Positions 44,572-55,246 of a stretch of 64,000 bases of DNA are shown here, piece by piece. The position numbers and the translations under genes are program-made. The DNA is from Blumeriella jaapii (lineage: Eukaryota > Ascomycota > Leotiomycetes > Helotiales > Drepanopezizaceae): contig VWND01000015.1 of the NCBI GenBank assembly GCA_009599575.1, forward strand, positions 310,001-374,000. The letters are read 5' to 3'. The notes beneath the pieces are model-generated. The model did no database searches and was not told the DNA's origin. It was given only the letters and a program-made list of their open reading frames with translations. The number at the start of each line of letters is the position of its first letter. Position 1 is the first letter of the stretch.

Positions 44572-46022
44572 CTAGGCGTCGCTCTCTCGGCTTTGCTGGT
44601 TCGGAACAAACCCAGACAATCCTGTGGGGGGTGAAGACATCAAAGAAGCCGAGAACTGGCTCCATTCAGTGACTCGACTCGACTCGAGCGACGACGGCAA
44701 GATGGCCCAGCACTTCGGCCAGACTGGCACCTCACCTCTCGCGGCCACGAACACACCCGCCAACGCGCCCATCCCGGCGTCAAGGAGATGGCCGGTCCGG
44801 TGACGCTGCGCAGCGCTCCTCCGCCTTCCATCCACCGTCGGCTCGAAGGTGGAGCGGGCCCCAGCCCAGATGAGCGAGAAGACGGCGTAGATTCTTCCGA
44901 CGAGCGGCCAGGGGAAGCTCGAGGCAAAGAAGGAATCCGTGTGAGCTCTCGCTTGAGCCACACCCCAGACGAGCCGCACTCCGCACAAGAGCCCTTGCAA
45001 GAGGCAGCGTGCGGCGTTGGTGAGGGTGAAGGCGTTGTGCGCCCATGGACCGCCGAACTTCTGGCTCGCCAGAGAGACGGCGAAACGCAGCCGGCGGTCT
45101 ACGCAGAGCGGGAGCGCGGTCACGGCTACCGAGCTGCCTTTCACGATCCCCCCTGCGCCGGAAGGGGCGGCACTCCACAGTAGATCCAGCCCGCCCAGTC
45201 CAACCACGTGACGTCGCGGTCGCCCAGCGGCCAGCAAGGCAGGTACGGCGAAGGGCCTGGGAGCGTGCGGTCTGCGTCCAAACGGGAGAAGGCTACGATG
45301 CCTCTCTCAAGCTCGCGATCAGAGGCGTAGAGTCTGCGCAGCTCGGCCCGCTGCTGCTGTGCGAGTTGGACCATCTGTTGGCGGGCAGCGATGTCGGAGC
45401 GTGTTGGCCAGAACGTGCCGAAGCCGGATTCTTCGGGTGCTTGGACGACTAAAGATCCCTTGGGGGCCAAAGACGAGGGTGTAGACGTGGCGGTGACAGG
45501 AATCTTCCGTCCCTTGAGGCACCGAAGGTAGGGTTGTCGGACCCTGTCGGCTGGTTGAGTGGAAGTACGCTGTTGGAGCTCTGATACTCAGATGCTTGGT
45601 TGAGCAATTGCGTACTGGAAGAGGGATGTGTGGTGGAAATCGAAGGGCCAGCCAGCCATTGCCGAGTCTTCTGGTGGGTTAATCTCTTCGCATTCTGGGA
45701 CATCGTGTCTCTGGTTGGCAAGTTTGGCCGCTTCTGTCGGATCGGGACACGACGCTCTGTTGACCATTCCATGCTCTTCATTGCCATCGGGTGGTCAAGA
45801 GGCTGTGATAGCGCGGAACAGCATGTACGATCGACCGATAACGACGCGGCATCAGGCGACCCGTGCGAGCCATCCGGTGCTGAATACGATGAGCCATCCG
45901 GTGCTGAATACGATGAGCCATCCAGAGGCCAGGCCGTTGACCACGGAACCGACGAAAGCCGATAGCAAGGAGCTGAAGGCGCGAGCCTGTGGCGTGAGGG
46001 TACAGCCTCCATCGTCGGACAT
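44572..46022 (-). pseudogene. unresolved membrane-protein-like locus, possibly broken
   Basis: Three minus-strand frames in a row each look partly coding. From an ATG at 46022 one frame reads MSDDGGCTLTPQARAF, a hydrophobic stretch (SSLLSAFVGSVVNGLASGWL) and a duplicated GWLIVFST, then stops at about 45852. A second frame (about 45449-45800) is Ser/Thr-rich. A third (to about 45141) has ARQQMVQLAQQQRAELRRLY and RTLPGPSPYLPCWPLGD. A fourth frame (44572-45237) is hydrophobic with GGLDLLWSAA, NAARCLLQGLLCGVRLVWG and PWPLVGRIYAVFSLIW. I could not find a set of introns that joins them. It may be a decayed or frameshifted integral membrane protein, or a real multi-exon gene. I do not recognise the family. 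Confidence 0.3.
45867..45923. repeat. 24-bp tandem duplication (two copies and part of a third)
   Basis: The unit GAGCCATCCGGTGCTGAATA plus CGAT occurs at 45867-45890 and 45891-45914, and a third begins at 45915. On the minus strand it duplicates Gly-Trp-Leu-Ile-Val-Phe-Ser-Thr in frame inside a hydrophobic segment. Confidence 0.95.
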
Positions 46023-47083
46023 GTTAGAGGTGACGCGAGGCTGATTTTTACACACAAGACGAGTGATTTGACGGGCCGCCGTCATCGGACGCGGAAAAGG
46101 GCATCAGCGAGGTGGAATGTCACCAGAGCCTCAGCTGGCCATCAGCAAGAGCCATCCCACGTGTACAGCGCACAGAGAGCTTCTACATCACCGCGTGAGG
46201 GAAGGACTTGGAGCAAGTAGACCGTTGAACAATGGTTGGGTATAGCGCGAATCACCAATCGCAGTGCTTAGCTCTGGACTCCTGAGGTAACTTTGTTTAC
46301 ATCTTTAAGCGAGACACTCGAGAGGCTCGCTCGGCTGTGTCTACGAAGTTCCCATTGGCCCCCCTCCTGGATATCGCTCTTCATAGCGCCAGCGGTCGAA
46401 ATGCTTATCGACACCGATCCAACTCTAGTCGACGCTTTGGTTTGCCGAACACCGGGACATGAGTCAGCAAAGAAGGTTAGACGTATTGCACAGAGCCGAT
46501 CTGAATCACTACGGAGAGCCTTTCCTCCAGACAAGTCGGCCCCGAGCCCAAAGAGGAAAGCCAGCCCTTGCTCGCTAGATCCACCATCACCCAGTCCCTC
46601 GGTAGGTCGTAATTCGATCCCATGATAGACCCAACTCAGCTTGTTCATGAGAATGTTTCTTCGTTATTTGAGAAACTGGCTCGGTTGTTTACGCACCACA
46701 GCACCCTTCGCTCAATCATCAAGAGCCCTACCCTCCAGGAATTCAAGCGAGGAGCCTACTCCCCCGGCTTCCGAGTTTCCACCGTCTACCCCTCGCTGGG
46801 GTATGAATACTTGAATGTGTTCCTGCTCGCAGCCATCTCTGTATCTGTCTCAATGCCCTCATCCTCTCTCTTAAAAACCTTTCCACTCTTCCTACCTAGG
46901 CCTCCTATGCCTGTGCCCGCTCATCGACTTCATGGACCGTGGCATCAAGCACGTCGCACCATGCAGCACCTTGGGTCGGTGCTTCTTATGACGTTTCAGT
47001 TCGTCTTGAATCTGGTCATAAAACACTGCATCAATCTTCAGTCCAGCGTCTGGGAGCCTTGATACAGATCGAAAGCGCAGAGA
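46023..47083. other. intergenic, weak open frames only
   Basis: A plus-strand frame at 46293-46625 contains a Lys/Arg/Ser/Pro-rich segment (HESAKKVRRIAQSRSESLRR) that might be coding, but there is no family match or supporting start, so I leave it uncalled. Confidence 0.4.
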
Positions 47084-47533
47084 TTAAGGATTGGGTGGTC
47101 TCGCACCAGAGCTTTCCTCTTCCGGGGGAGAGCCCCAATCCGAACATTCGGAGGAATTCGTCATGTCAGAATGTATCGATGCCTCCTCACATTCAGACGA
47201 ATCTGAAAATGTAGAAACGACATAGGAGGAACCGACCTTGATGTCTGCACAAACATGCCCACCCTCTGCCTGAACGGGTATCATGGCTACGGAATTAGAA
47301 TGAGGTGGGAATCTGCTGTAGGGGGTCGCCTTATTGTCCTGCTCTGCCGGGGAATGGAAGAGTTCCCATCCTGCAGAAGTAAATGGATTGTCTGACGGAA
47401 TCGACCGAGTACTGGCAGGGTCGCCATTTGGCATGGCGTCGGTCTCACTGATCGCCGAGTCTCGCGTGGGCTGTGCAACGGTCGTGGAAGATTTAGATTC
47501 GGGGAACATAGTACGGATCTTCGTGGCTGCCAT
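47084..47533 (-). CDS. hypothetical Ser/Glu-rich small protein
   Basis: This 149-residue frame starts MAATKIRTMFPESKSS. It is rich in Ser, Glu, Asp and Pro, with a middle VQAEGGHVCADIKVGSSYVV segment and an acidic end (SECSDWGSPPEEESSG). No domain was recognised. Composition is more protein-like than the surrounding low-complexity frames, which is the only support. It could be a chance ORF. Confidence 0.3.
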   Translation of the reverse strand: MAATKIRTMFPESKSSTTVAQPTRDSAISETDAMPNGDPASTRSIPSDNPFTSAGWELFHSPAEQDNKATPYSRFPPHSNSVAMIPVQAEGGHVCADIKVGSSYVVSTFSDSSECEEASIHSDMTNSSECSDWGSPPEEESSGARPPNP

Positions 47534-49120
47534 TTCTCGGGTGTCTTGAGAAGATGATTAGACAGTGGTCTAAGCAATGCTGTGTGTGGTCAGAGCAGGA
47601 TCTGTTATCGGGTAGCCCGAGTAGTGAGCACGTGAGGGTAGATGGTAAGGTTCCGCTCGCTACAGGTAGGTAGTAAATCGAGAATAGCTCTCTCCTTGGG
47701 AGCCGACTGACAGTATGGAGACGATGCACCTCACCGACTGCCGAACGTGAGTCTCGTTCCAGCTGACGTCGCTGGAAACCACGCGAGTCTGTCCTCGTCG
47801 ATGCACGCTGAACGCTCGAAAGGCAAGGAAAAGACGCATCAGGGTGGTTAAAAAGGCGTGATGGAAATGGCTACTGTCGCCGATGAAGCATTCCGATCAG
47901 CTCCAGCTCCAGCTCCAACGCCTGTTCTTCTGCCCAAGCGAGCCGTGCTAAGAGCAAATCGCGAAGTCATGGCAGCAGCCAGCAAGCCTCAGCCGTGGCT
48001 TTTCGACCGCGAGGGCTACTTTGCTTGCTCGCCGGGCATCGCTTCCGACGTGGTTTCTGCGCCCCCGAGAAACAGTTGGGAAAAGATGCATCGAGCGGCG
48101 AACCGCTGGAGCCATTTCCCCAAGCCACCGGACCAGGGCTTCCACTTCGGCCTACTTGGGCTGAACGAAGCACGACTGACAGTCGCAGCGAAGAGCAAAT
48201 GCGAGTACCTCTGTCCCTTGTATCCCCTCCCCCTCCGTGAAGAAACAGGCGACAGTTTCCACTCGATGTGACAGTCCAAACCCAACAGCAGACCAATCTA
48301 GAGCGCGGGAGCGCTTTGTTGCACATCGCATTTTTGGCCTTACTGGGCAAGTTTCAGCAATGGGGGTCATGAGTAAGTACTGCGCGCGTGTACGACATCA
48401 ACACGCCCCCTCCCCCCCCCCAAAACCGCACTTTTTACAGTACAATGCCAAAAATTGCATCGTCGTAAGAAACAGAAGTAGACGGCGCAGGCCATCAGTC
48501 GAGCATTGCGGTTGCGTGTTCTTGCTTCCCAACCTGCTGGACCAGCAAGATCGGTCTAGAAGAGGCCCTCGCGCACTCTCGTACAGGCCGCCCCAACACG
48601 ACGTATGAAAGCCTTGCTCGCGCCTCAAGCACCACGGAGAAAGAAAGAATGCAAAAAAGGCGCAAAGGAGATGGATGTAGCCGACGTTGTAAACCGCGGG
48701 CTCTACGTCACAGGTCCCCTTCAGGGTATCTGGGATTCCAGAGCAGCAGCGATACAAGTCTGCCTCAACGGCCTCCACACGTCCTAGCCTGTGGCATTCG
48801 ACGCAGGTACAGCTGGTTGTCTCGCTGTGAGTTTGATGTCTCGCGTGGAATACAGAGTTTCAAGGATTGGTCTCGCCTTGTACTCCACCTGGCCTCGCGA
48901 CATTTGGCTTTGCTCTCGCCATAAAGTTGACAACGAAAGGAAAGGTAGACAGGATGGGAGACCGGGCCTACTCTGGGAGATGCTGAACATGGCAAGATCC
49001 TCGTGGGAAGTTTCGTGCCAGCCGCGGGTATCATTCGTACATTTAAACAAACATCTTTTCGCACCTCGATCTGACACCCAGTCGATGTTGGCGCACCTCG
49101 ATCCGACACCCAGTCCGCAA
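47534..49120. other. 1.6-kb intergenic stretch downstream of Nup37
   Basis: Frames on both strands are of similar length (for example plus 47858-48271) and none has a recognisable motif, so no gene is called. Confidence 0.4.
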
Positions 49121-51052
49121 CTAGAAGAGTTTCCTCCTGGCACCGTCTCCGTTCTCCATTTCCGCCAACGCATGCTCGATGCCCATAACATCCAGCTCGC
49201 CTCTATTCGTGCGCTTTTCCACCAAAGCAAGTCTTCCGACGGATTTCTCGAATGATGAATCACGGGTGCCCTTTCCAGGCAACAGCAGTGTGAATCGATG
49301 TTCACCCAGTACCAGGATGTCTGTCGAGAAACCCATAGAGTTGGTAGACTTCGCAATCTGCTCGATACCGGAACAGCGTTCGCCGAGGAGATTGATGTTC
49401 TCGAGCTTAGTCATGCGAGCGCCTGTAGGGCCATTGAAGACATTACCCGTACCACCAGTCTTCTGCGCATTGGCTGCCCAGTATCTTGCTAGATTGGGAA
49501 TAACAGCATACGTTTCTCCCAACCAGAAAAGAACTGATTCTTCCGCTACGGCACTAGGCGAAGATGACAACAGCTCCGCAACGGAAATCTGCCCCTGTAC
49601 CGGTCCGCTAGATCGTCCGCTGAAGGGATCTACCGATTTCCGGGTGCCTGGTGTCATGGGAGCGAATTTCGAGCTCGTGATTTGTGGTGGTCCTGAGGTC
49701 CGGGGCTTGACTGCTCCATCGATATAGCCTGTAAGACTGTATTGCGACTTCGATCCTCCCTTGATACCTTGACGACCAAGCATGCCTTGGGGCGCGCCAG
49801 GGCCGACGCCCTCAATGTCCCAGACACCCCATTCTCCATCGGTAAGCAATACTATGATAGCTCGTCCACCCGATACCCACTTCGCATCAACTATCGTCTT
49901 TCGTCCAAAGCCGGCGTGGATGCCAGTGTGCTGGGTCGCTTCTGAATTGTTCTTGGAGCTTTGAAAGCCTGCGTAGAGGGACAAGAGCCAGGTTCCCTTT
50001 TCTGGTACAACAGACTCCGACACATCTTCACTTGGTCTGACAAGGAGCTTGTAATCATAGATTCGACATACTCCGAGAGATTGTGCGACTAGTAGGTGAC
50101 TTGAGTGTTGCTTGGAAAGAGACGTGTTGAATGTAATCGAGGTAGCTGGAGAGGCAAGGCAGACCGTTTGGAATGGCTCAAGAACATTAGGCGAGGATTT
50201 GATGGGAACTCGCCACAAGAGCAGAAGTCCTGTCACTTCTCGCGAATGAGAAGCAATCACTAATTGCGGGTCGGCGAGTTTGGTGTCTGTTGTTGCTGGA
50301 GCAAAATCTGCTGTCATCGAAACTCCTTCCGAAGGTTTCTGATGGCCATTGAGCAGAGTCACTGTTTCCCCCCATGTACCATTACCAGCGTTTGCAATAT
50401 TGAAGCCGCTTCTTAATTCGGGCCGATCTTTGCTCGCTGGCGAAGGCGGTGTGAGAGGGAGGGTGACCAGGCGAACATGATTGTCAGCACAAGAAGCAGC
50501 AAATACGATCTTCTGCTTCAGAGGCTCTAAGCCACGCCATGATGGACCGTCTGCTTTTAGAACTGTGGAAGGGAGCGTCGCGAGGTGGAGAACATCCGTT
50601 CCGAACCACAAGTCGAGCTCTTGCAGCACGCCCGGGTATGGCCTCAATGGGTCCATTTCCTCCTCGCAATCTTCAAATTCTGGTTTATCTTCGAAAATCT
50701 TCTTTTGTAGAGGTTCGTCATCGTCAGATTCAAGGCTTATAACGCCAGAGTTCCCGGCGCCGTTGGTATTTGATTGGGTTGGAGACACGCTTTGCTGCGG
50801 TTTGAATTTCCTGCCGCCCTTCCAGACTATCTTCACCCCATTTTCATGCCCGTAGAGAACAAGTGTAGAGCCATTCGGAGAGGGTAGAGGGTATGCCTTT
50901 GCGGTGTGCACTCGATGGGGTAGTTCGTAGCTGTGATTGTCAGCTTGTGCGCGCTGGGCAGGTAGTGTTTGATGCCCTGAGCCAAGATCTCACCTCAACT
51001 GGGTTCCTTGTGAGGTCTTGAAGACTCTTGGTTGAGGGAGGTCTCCTGCCAT
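49121..51052 (-). CDS. NUP37: nucleoporin Nup37 (two exons)
   Basis: Exon 1 is complement 50994..51052 (MAGDLPQPRVFKTSQGTQL) and exon 2 complement 49121..50930; a 63-bp intron (GTGAGA...ATCACAG) splits a Ser codon, giving 622 residues. After the junction the text is YELPHRVHTAKAYPLPSPNG and VLYGHENGVKIVWKGGRKFK, the characteristic start of fungal Nup37. Beta-propeller-like segments follow, such as KIVFAASCADNHVRLVTLPL, DPQLVIASHSREVTGLLLLW and GGRAIIVLLTDGEWGVWDIE. Nup37 is a WD-repeat Y-complex subunit that binds Nup120. It shares this window with the ELYS-like gene, whose product binds the same arm in other fungi. Confidence 0.87.
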
Positions 51053-52299
51053 TGTCAATGGAGTTGCCGGCAACTGCTCAGCGAGTCATTCGACTGTCAT
51101 TTTTCGGGTGGCGAGAATGTCGAATGAGTCGGGGTCGATGTCGATGAAAGAAGATGCGAAGTCCAGGATGCGAAGACCGGAAGGGGAAGTTGTTCCGACC
51201 CGGGTCGTGTCGGCTTCCCACTCGGGCCGACGATGTTTTGATTCAAGTGACATGACACAGAAGCGAGAACAAGTTCCATGCATCACTCACTCACTCACCG
51301 ACAACTTTTCCCTGGATCCATGACCTGCGGCTCTCCTTGCATGACGCGCGTTCCTACTGTACTCCGTGATCGGCTCGACAATCACGAACGAGCCTATGGC
51401 AGCAGCTGGCCAATGCTATGTATGTACTTACTAAAGTACTGTAAGAGCGAGATTCAGAGACAAGAACGGATGTGACGGCACGCGCGGCAGCAACTTTCCG
51501 TCAAGCACGCATTCTTTGACATCAACGAATGACCCCATGGGCCAGTTGTGCGAATCGCAGAATCCGCAAATGAACTGCAATGTCCCGGTTCGCGTCGAAA
51601 AGCATCATGGCTCAGAGGTCTACACTGCAAATGTCGAACCAGATTCATCAAGACGGTACGTTTCTAGCAGAAGCAGAGACAGCCACTAGGCCAGTACGTA
51701 TTACATACATGTACAATACAGGGCTGTACATACTGTATATACTGTACGTACAGTACATAGCATCTACACAGTACATCAGATTATACCGCTGCCCGCTTCG
51801 ACCCCAGGTACTCTTGCATGGGCTCACCCCCGCCCCTGTCAATATGTATGTGTATACTATGTAAAAGGGACTGTAACCGACCTGCTGGCTCTTTGGGACG
51901 GCAAAGAGACCCACCCTCTACCACAGCAGCGGGAGCTTTTGTGCTGCGGATTGGTGGGTTTGTTCTTTGCTCCTGTTCTTATCCCCACTAGCACTGCCGA
52001 TATTTCCACTTTCGAAGTCTCACAACGTCCGATGGTTGGTAATTCACACTTCCTTCTAATTCGATCCCTCCCCAGAACATTGCCATCCTCTCCCATATCT
52101 ACAGCTGTCGTAGCCATCACACAGTTACAGTGTTTTTTCTTCTGCATCTCGTTGTTGCTTTGGCCTTCAAACTACTAGTCCACCTTGCCATTCCGGACTT
52201 GGACTACCGAAAGCCTCGGCTTCTTTAAATTCCGTTGCGCTTCCGAGAGGCTTCCAGTCTACGTGCTAGTGGGATATTCGGCTGCTTGACAACAACAAG
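51053..52299. other. intergenic between the divergent NUP37 and MFS genes
   Basis: It contains a GTAC island (about 51711-51775) and a shorter one at 51419-51442. No gene was seen. Confidence 0.55.
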
Positions 52300-54473
52300 A
52301 TGGCAGACTCCAGATGTCGGGATAAAGACGAGTCCCTCGGTCAGTCTTCGGGGGTGTACCCAAATCAACAACCAGACCAGTCAACAGAAGACCCCGAAAA
52401 ATACGCGCACAGTGCAGCCCCCTCTCCAACGCACACCTCACATTCCAACTACTCCTATGACTCAAGAGCCACGAGTCCATTATCACCTCTCGAACGCGCC
52501 TTAACCGCAACAGACTTCGCAACGGAACTGGAGCAAGAGAACCGGCAGACGTTGTCTTACACCAGGACGGGAGCATCTTTCGCCACCACCGGGTCACGAC
52601 TACCATCATTCGAGGTCGATTTTGCTGTAGATGACCCTGAGAACCCGTAAGAATCATTGGGGTGCCGCTCGATCTAAATGCGAAGATTCACTAACCTCAC
52701 GACATCTAGCCTCAACTGGCCATTGTGGTATCGCAGCATGCTCATTGGAGCGGTCAGCTACTCAACATGGACCGTGGTTGTGTATAGCACAAGTTACACG
52801 TCAAGCATGCCTGGTATGATGAAAGAATTCGGGGTGACAAACGATGCAGTAGCGACTTTAGGTGTAACGACCTATCTGCTCGGACTTGCTGTGGGCAGTT
52901 TAATCTTGGCCCCGTTAAGTGAGATGTACGGTAGAAGGGTCGTTTACGTTGGAAGCCTAGCTGTTTACTGCCTGCTTGTGTTACCGTGTGCTCTAGCGAC
53001 CTCGCTGTCAGAGGTTCTAGTCACTCGATTTTTTGGGTAAGCTCTTACCTACCAAGTATGTGGATTTATGAAGCTGACCGGTACGTAGCGCCATTGCGGG
53101 TTCGGCTATGATCGCAAATGCGCCAGGATCTGTGTCCGATATCGTTACCGAGAACTACCGTACGCTTGCATTCAGCGTATGGAGCATTGGTCCCATGAAC
53201 GGCCCTGTCACAGGACCTATCATTGGAGGTTTTGTAGCGGACAACCTGGGATGGCGATGGACGAATTGGATTGTTATAATCTTGGCTGGAGTGGGGTGGT
53301 TGTTTCTCTCGTCAATAAAAGAGACGTACGCACCGGTCTTGCTGCAACGGAAGGCGGCCCAGTTGAGGAAGCAGACTGGGGACGATAGATGGTGGTGTCG
53401 ATATGACCAAAAACTGAGTCGTAAGTGTTGAAGAGAACTCCCATGAAGACTGAACGCCTGCTTAATGTCTTTTCAGTGTTTGAGATCCTCAAGGTCAACC
53501 TTTCGCGGCCCTTTATCCTCTCATTTACCGAGCCTATCTTATGGTTTTGGAATGCCTATGTTGGCGTAAGTCCTTTCAACACTTCGAACCCCACGAGTTC
53601 AAAGAGCGCCGACAGTCGTTTGCGAAATCCGAGGATTCGTACGCGAAAGACCGTTTTCGCTGACCTCTCTCACAGATGATTTACGGCATCTTATACCTCT
53701 GCTTCGTTGCCTACCCCTTGATCTACCGCGACCTCCGCGGCTGGTCCCTAGGAGTGACCGGCCTTTCATTCATCGGCATCGGCGTCGGAACCATGCTTGC
53801 CATCGTCACGGAGCCCCTTGCCCGACGCATTGTCAACTCCCACCAGAAGGACCCCGCCACTGGACGCGTCTACCCGGAAGCCTGCATTAGTATCGTCTGC
53901 GTCGGATCCATCCTCTGCCCTATCGGGCAGCTCTGGTTCTCCTGGACCTCAGTTCCAGTGACTATCCATTGGATCTGGCCGATATTGGCTGGAATTCCTT
54001 TCGGTGCCGGCAACTGTATAGTTTTCATCTATGCATCGAATTACATTGCCGGCTCGTATGGGATATATGCTGCGTCGGCCCTGGCGGGGAACAGTGTTGT
54101 ACGATCGTTGGTTGGGGGGACGTTGCCTCTTGCCGGCCCGAAAATGTTCAAGGCCCTGACGCCGCAGTGGGCTGGAACGCTCTTGGGACTGGTACAGGTC
54201 GCCATGATACCGATTCCGTTTGTGTTCTACAAGTGGGGTGATCGGATTAGGGCGAAGAGTCCTTTGATCAAGCAGATGAGAGAGGACCAGGAGAGGATGG
54301 CAAAGAAGGCCGAATCGGCTGCTAAAAGGAGGCAAAAGAAGGAGGGTGCTGGGAACGGACGGGCTATGAAAACCGAAGCAGAAACGCGGTCTGGGGAAGG
54401 GGACAAGAATACTGTCAGTAGTGCCAGAGTGTTAGCTACGGAAGAGAGTGGCCATGGCAGACCCGCCACGTAG
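52300..54473 (+). CDS. MFS transporter, DHA1-type (five exons)
   Basis: Exons are 52300..52646, 52710..53036, 53089..53420, 53477..53565 and 53676..54473; all four introns are GT-AG and in phase, giving 630 residues. The first 125 residues are a hydrophilic cytosolic head (PLSPLERALTATDFATELEQ), then ENPLNWPLWYRSMLIGAVSY opens the membrane part. About twelve spans follow. The loop after span two is LAPLSEMYGRRVVYVGSL, the DHA1 motif A. Further landmarks are SDIVTENYRTLAFSVWSIGP, NGPVTGPIIGGF and NSVVRSLVGGTLPL. The C-terminal tail is Lys/Glu-rich. DHA1 carriers are proton antiporters; fungal members of this shape export polyamines or drugs, but the substrate here cannot be read from the sequence. 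Confidence 0.92.
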
Positions 54474-55246
54474 AGCATGCCGCAACAACAAGACGTGTAC
54501 CTACCAGAACACGACCATCGTGTCTGCAAAAGTGCATTTGATGCCAGCCGAGTCCAGGCTCGCCTTGCCAGTCTGAAAAGATGACATCTGTGTGAGATCC
54601 AGTCTGTCAACAGCCCATCTTCCGCGAGTTCTTGGTTCGACGCAAAGATAAATCTAGGAGGATTTCGAGTGCTGGCTTCCATGCCGCCTACCGAGCTATA
54701 CTCACCTCACTTGACGCTTGAGTTGCTTGCGGACTATTAATATCGTGCCTTGGTACAATATCTATTGATATATAAAGTATCTCATTCTCGCGTCCCCTCC
54801 TGCCATTGCCGTCGTAGCGGCTGCGGCGCTGGCCCATTTTTCGATTCGGCTGCCGGCGCTAGCTAAGCGAGTGGTGACCGCAAGCGCAGCACAAGAAAAG
54901 CTCGACGCCTCGACGCCTCGTCGCTCTCTTCCTCTCCCTCACTCACGCGCCTCCATCCAACGGTACCCGTCAATTCATTCTTACCGGTGTAGTCAAGTCA
55001 ATCCAAACCTCTTCTTCCATCGTGTTCGTTCGGTGAACCTCTCCCGATCTGCTCTCAGTCCCCGTCGCCTCGAGTCAAGCAGTTCCCCAGCTTCCAGAGA
55101 CACCGCCAAATCAGAACATCTCGATTCGAACGCCCTTGGCCTGCCTCAACAAAGGCCCTCGACTCCGCAGATACGGACCCCGCACAACCAGACAAGAAGA
55201 CGCACTACAGCAACTGTCCAAGCAGCACCTGTGGCTTTCAGTAGTC
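54474..55246. other. intergenic upstream of eIF2A
   Basis: This holds the MFS 3' end and the eIF2A promoter and leader. A TA-rich segment lies at about 54735-54785. The leader from about 54890 is C/T-rich. No further gene was seen. Confidence 0.55.

Noticed and set aside
48791..49255. Plus-strand ORF overlapping the end of Nup37
   Set aside because: It overlaps a well-supported gene on the other strand and has no recognisable motif.
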